Positions 21,595 through 22,836 of a stretch of DNA of 22,836 nucleotides are shown here, in pieces (the first letter of the stretch is position 1; each line of letters starts with the position of its first letter). The notes beneath the pieces were generated by a model. That model did no database searches, was not told the origin of the DNA, and was given only the letters and a program-made list of their open reading frames with translations. The position numbers and the translations under genes are program-made. This DNA comes from a virus: IMG/VR virus record IMGVR_UViG_3300032214_000273, positions 1 to 22,836 of that record; one strand, 5' to 3'.

Positions 21595-22719
21595 ATGTAT
21601 AAGTTGAAAGTTCCTGTTGCTGATTCTAAGGCCATGGGTGCAGAACCTATCTGGTCTGAAGATTATGAACCAGTAAACTATCAGTCTGAATATGGTAACG
21701 CATTGAACTGGTATAACTTCATCGTCGACCAGAAAGATTGTCGTGCGTTTCTCGTTGACTGGTTCAAGGGTGATGCAACCAAACTCAAAGCATTGTCCCA
21801 GTTGTCTGATAAGATGCTCCCTCGGACATATGCTAACAGTGCACGTATCGCTATGCGTGGATTCCCTCTCACTGATGAGCATAAGGCACGCATCTGGGAA
21901 AAGGTTGAAGAACGAGTCAACAAGAAGATTGTTCTGATTGATGATGAAGATACAACTCCTGAACCTGTTGTCAAAGTTGCTAAGAAACCATTGATTGCGA
22001 TGAATTTCATTGTATCTGATGTTGATGATGAGATTGAGAAACTTATCGATGGTGAAGATACTCGTAACATCGCGCAGATTCTGATGCCTTACCGCATGTC
22101 AGATAAGAACTATCTTGACTGCGTGCAAAAGATTGAACCTATGCTCGCAGAATTTGCTGAACTTGTAGAAGTTCGTCGACTTCCCAAGAGTCAACTGACT
22201 GACTCACAGGAGCAATTGCTCGAGTGTTACTCACACTTGACAACAATGAAGTCTGTCAAGGATATTGTCAAACTACTCGAAACATACATTGGTGACCTCA
22301 AGAAGTCATATGTCAGCAAGCAGGTTGCTAAGGTTCGTAAGAAGAAACCAAAGGATAAGTCCAAGTTGGTTCAGAACCTAAAGTTCCTTGTGACTGACAC
22401 TGCACTTGGTGTCGCCAGCGTCGAACCTATCAACCTACTAAATTGTAGTGAAGTGTGGACATTCGATACCAAGACACGAAAGATCTCCAAATACTTCAAC
22501 CCAGTCAGCGGAAGCATCACTGTTAAGGGTGCAAGTCTTGTAGGATTTGATGAGAACTTCTCCAACTCACGACTGCTTCGTAAACCAGAGACCCAAGTAA
22601 AAGAATTTTCTGAACTTAAGAAAAATGACTTGACAAAATGGTATTCAGCCGTTAAGAGTAAGAGTGGACCTGTGCGTGCGCGACTGACTCCAACTACATT
22701 AATTTTGAAAGTGTTTTAA
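21595..22719 (+). CDS. Conserved T4-like hypothetical protein
   Basis: A 374-residue protein from ATG 21595, which has a proper SD; ATG 21577, six codons earlier, lies at the predicted transcript start. The N-terminal half is helical, with LNWYNFIVDQKDCRAFLVDW and NSARIAMRGFPL; a Lys-rich stretch (VAKVRKKKPKDKSK) lies near the middle; and the C-terminal third is beta-rich, with NCSEVWTFDTKTRKISKYF and a final RARLTPTTLILKVF. I recall related proteins in T4-like aquatic phages, without function. No transmembrane or catalytic motif found. It is a probable early gene from its promoter, and it is coupled to the next gene by TAATG. Confidence 0.75.
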   Translation: MYKLKVPVADSKAMGAEPIWSEDYEPVNYQSEYGNALNWYNFIVDQKDCRAFLVDWFKGDATKLKALSQLSDKMLPRTYANSARIAMRGFPLTDEHKARIWEKVEERVNKKIVLIDDEDTTPEPVVKVAKKPLIAMNFIVSDVDDEIEKLIDGEDTRNIAQILMPYRMSDKNYLDCVQKIEPMLAEFAELVEVRRLPKSQLTDSQEQLLECYSHLTTMKSVKDIVKLLETYIGDLKKSYVSKQVAKVRKKKPKDKSKLVQNLKFLVTDTALGVASVEPINLLNCSEVWTFDTKTRKISKYFNPVSGSITVKGASLVGFDENFSNSRLLRKPETQVKEFSELKKNDLTKWYSAVKSKSGPVRARLTPTTLILKVF

Positions 22720-22836
22720 TGAACGATAATAGCGATAATGTTACCTACCTGAAGACGAATGTAACTAAAGAGATTGACAAAGAATCTCTGAGTTATTTCC
22801 TTGAAGGCGCCACAGAATATGCAGCATACCAGGATG
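22719..22836 (+). CDS. Hypothetical protein, cut by right window edge
   Basis: ATG 22719 overlaps the previous stop as TAATG, and the frame stays open to the end of the window (39 codons: MNDNSDNVTYLKTNVTKEID, then an acidic helical segment). Too short to identify. Confidence 0.6.
   Translation, partial: MNDNSDNVTYLKTNVTKEIDKESLSYFLEGATEYAAYQD

Overview
The window is a densely packed, entirely plus-strand stretch of a T4-type tailed phage genome. Support comes from a clear T4 gp61-type DNA primase, a class Ia ribonucleotide reductase with its own glutaredoxin (nrdA, grx, nrdB), ThyX, a MazG-like pyrophosphatase, TAATG and ATGA gene overlaps throughout, one exact T4 late-promoter octamer (TATAAATA), and an N-terminal peptide resembling the T4 capsid-targeting sequence. 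Many of the hypothetical proteins resemble, from memory, families of aquatic T4-like phages (cyanophage and pelagiphage relatives). The host cannot be named from this window. No tRNA, CRISPR array, IS element or integrase was seen. There is no gene-free stretch longer than about 40 bases.

Region 1 (1-6242) looks like late virion genes: a left-truncated modular acidic/basic protein, a small basic DUF6321-type protein with a capsid-targeting peptide, a Dps-like ferritin, then behind the TATAAATA promoter at 2648 a repeat-bearing head-type protein, a large beta-repeat structural protein and a small structural protein. Region 2 (6244-9439) holds two conserved T4-like hypotheticals and a probable lysis cassette: a two-helix membrane protein, a bifunctional M15 peptidase plus GH19 endolysin, a 56-residue EF-hand peptide and a tail-anchored coiled-coil protein.

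Region 3 (9444-14373) opens with a sigma70-like early promoter and the primase. It continues with two hypotheticals, a PP-loop ATPase, a subtilisin-like protease with an intact triad and a GNAT acetyltransferase; the last three form an unexplained enzyme cassette. Region 4 (14353-19790) is nucleotide metabolism behind a second early promoter: thyX, an AbrB-like/MazG-like fusion, nrdA without an ATP cone, an inserted A+T-rich glycosyltransferase, grx and nrdB. Region 5 (19790-22836) holds a tiny zinc ribbon, a GIY-YIG-like gene whose ribosome-binding site and start codon lie in a perfect 10-bp hairpin, a multi-pass membrane coiled-coil protein, an SH3-like DUF2693-type protein, and two hypotheticals (one cut by the window edge) behind a third promoter.

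The observations most worth a second look are: (a) the RBS-sequestering hairpin in front of the GIY-YIG-like gene next to nrdB, which recalls the control of T4 I-TevI and mobE; (b) a 17-bp intragenic hairpin in the lysis region; (c) an early promoter placed so that the primase mRNA would be essentially leaderless, while read-through RNA would fold its only SD-like sequence into a hairpin; (d) capsid-targeting and prohead-protease-like sites repeated through the head-type proteins; (e) the PP-loop, S8 protease and GNAT cassette.
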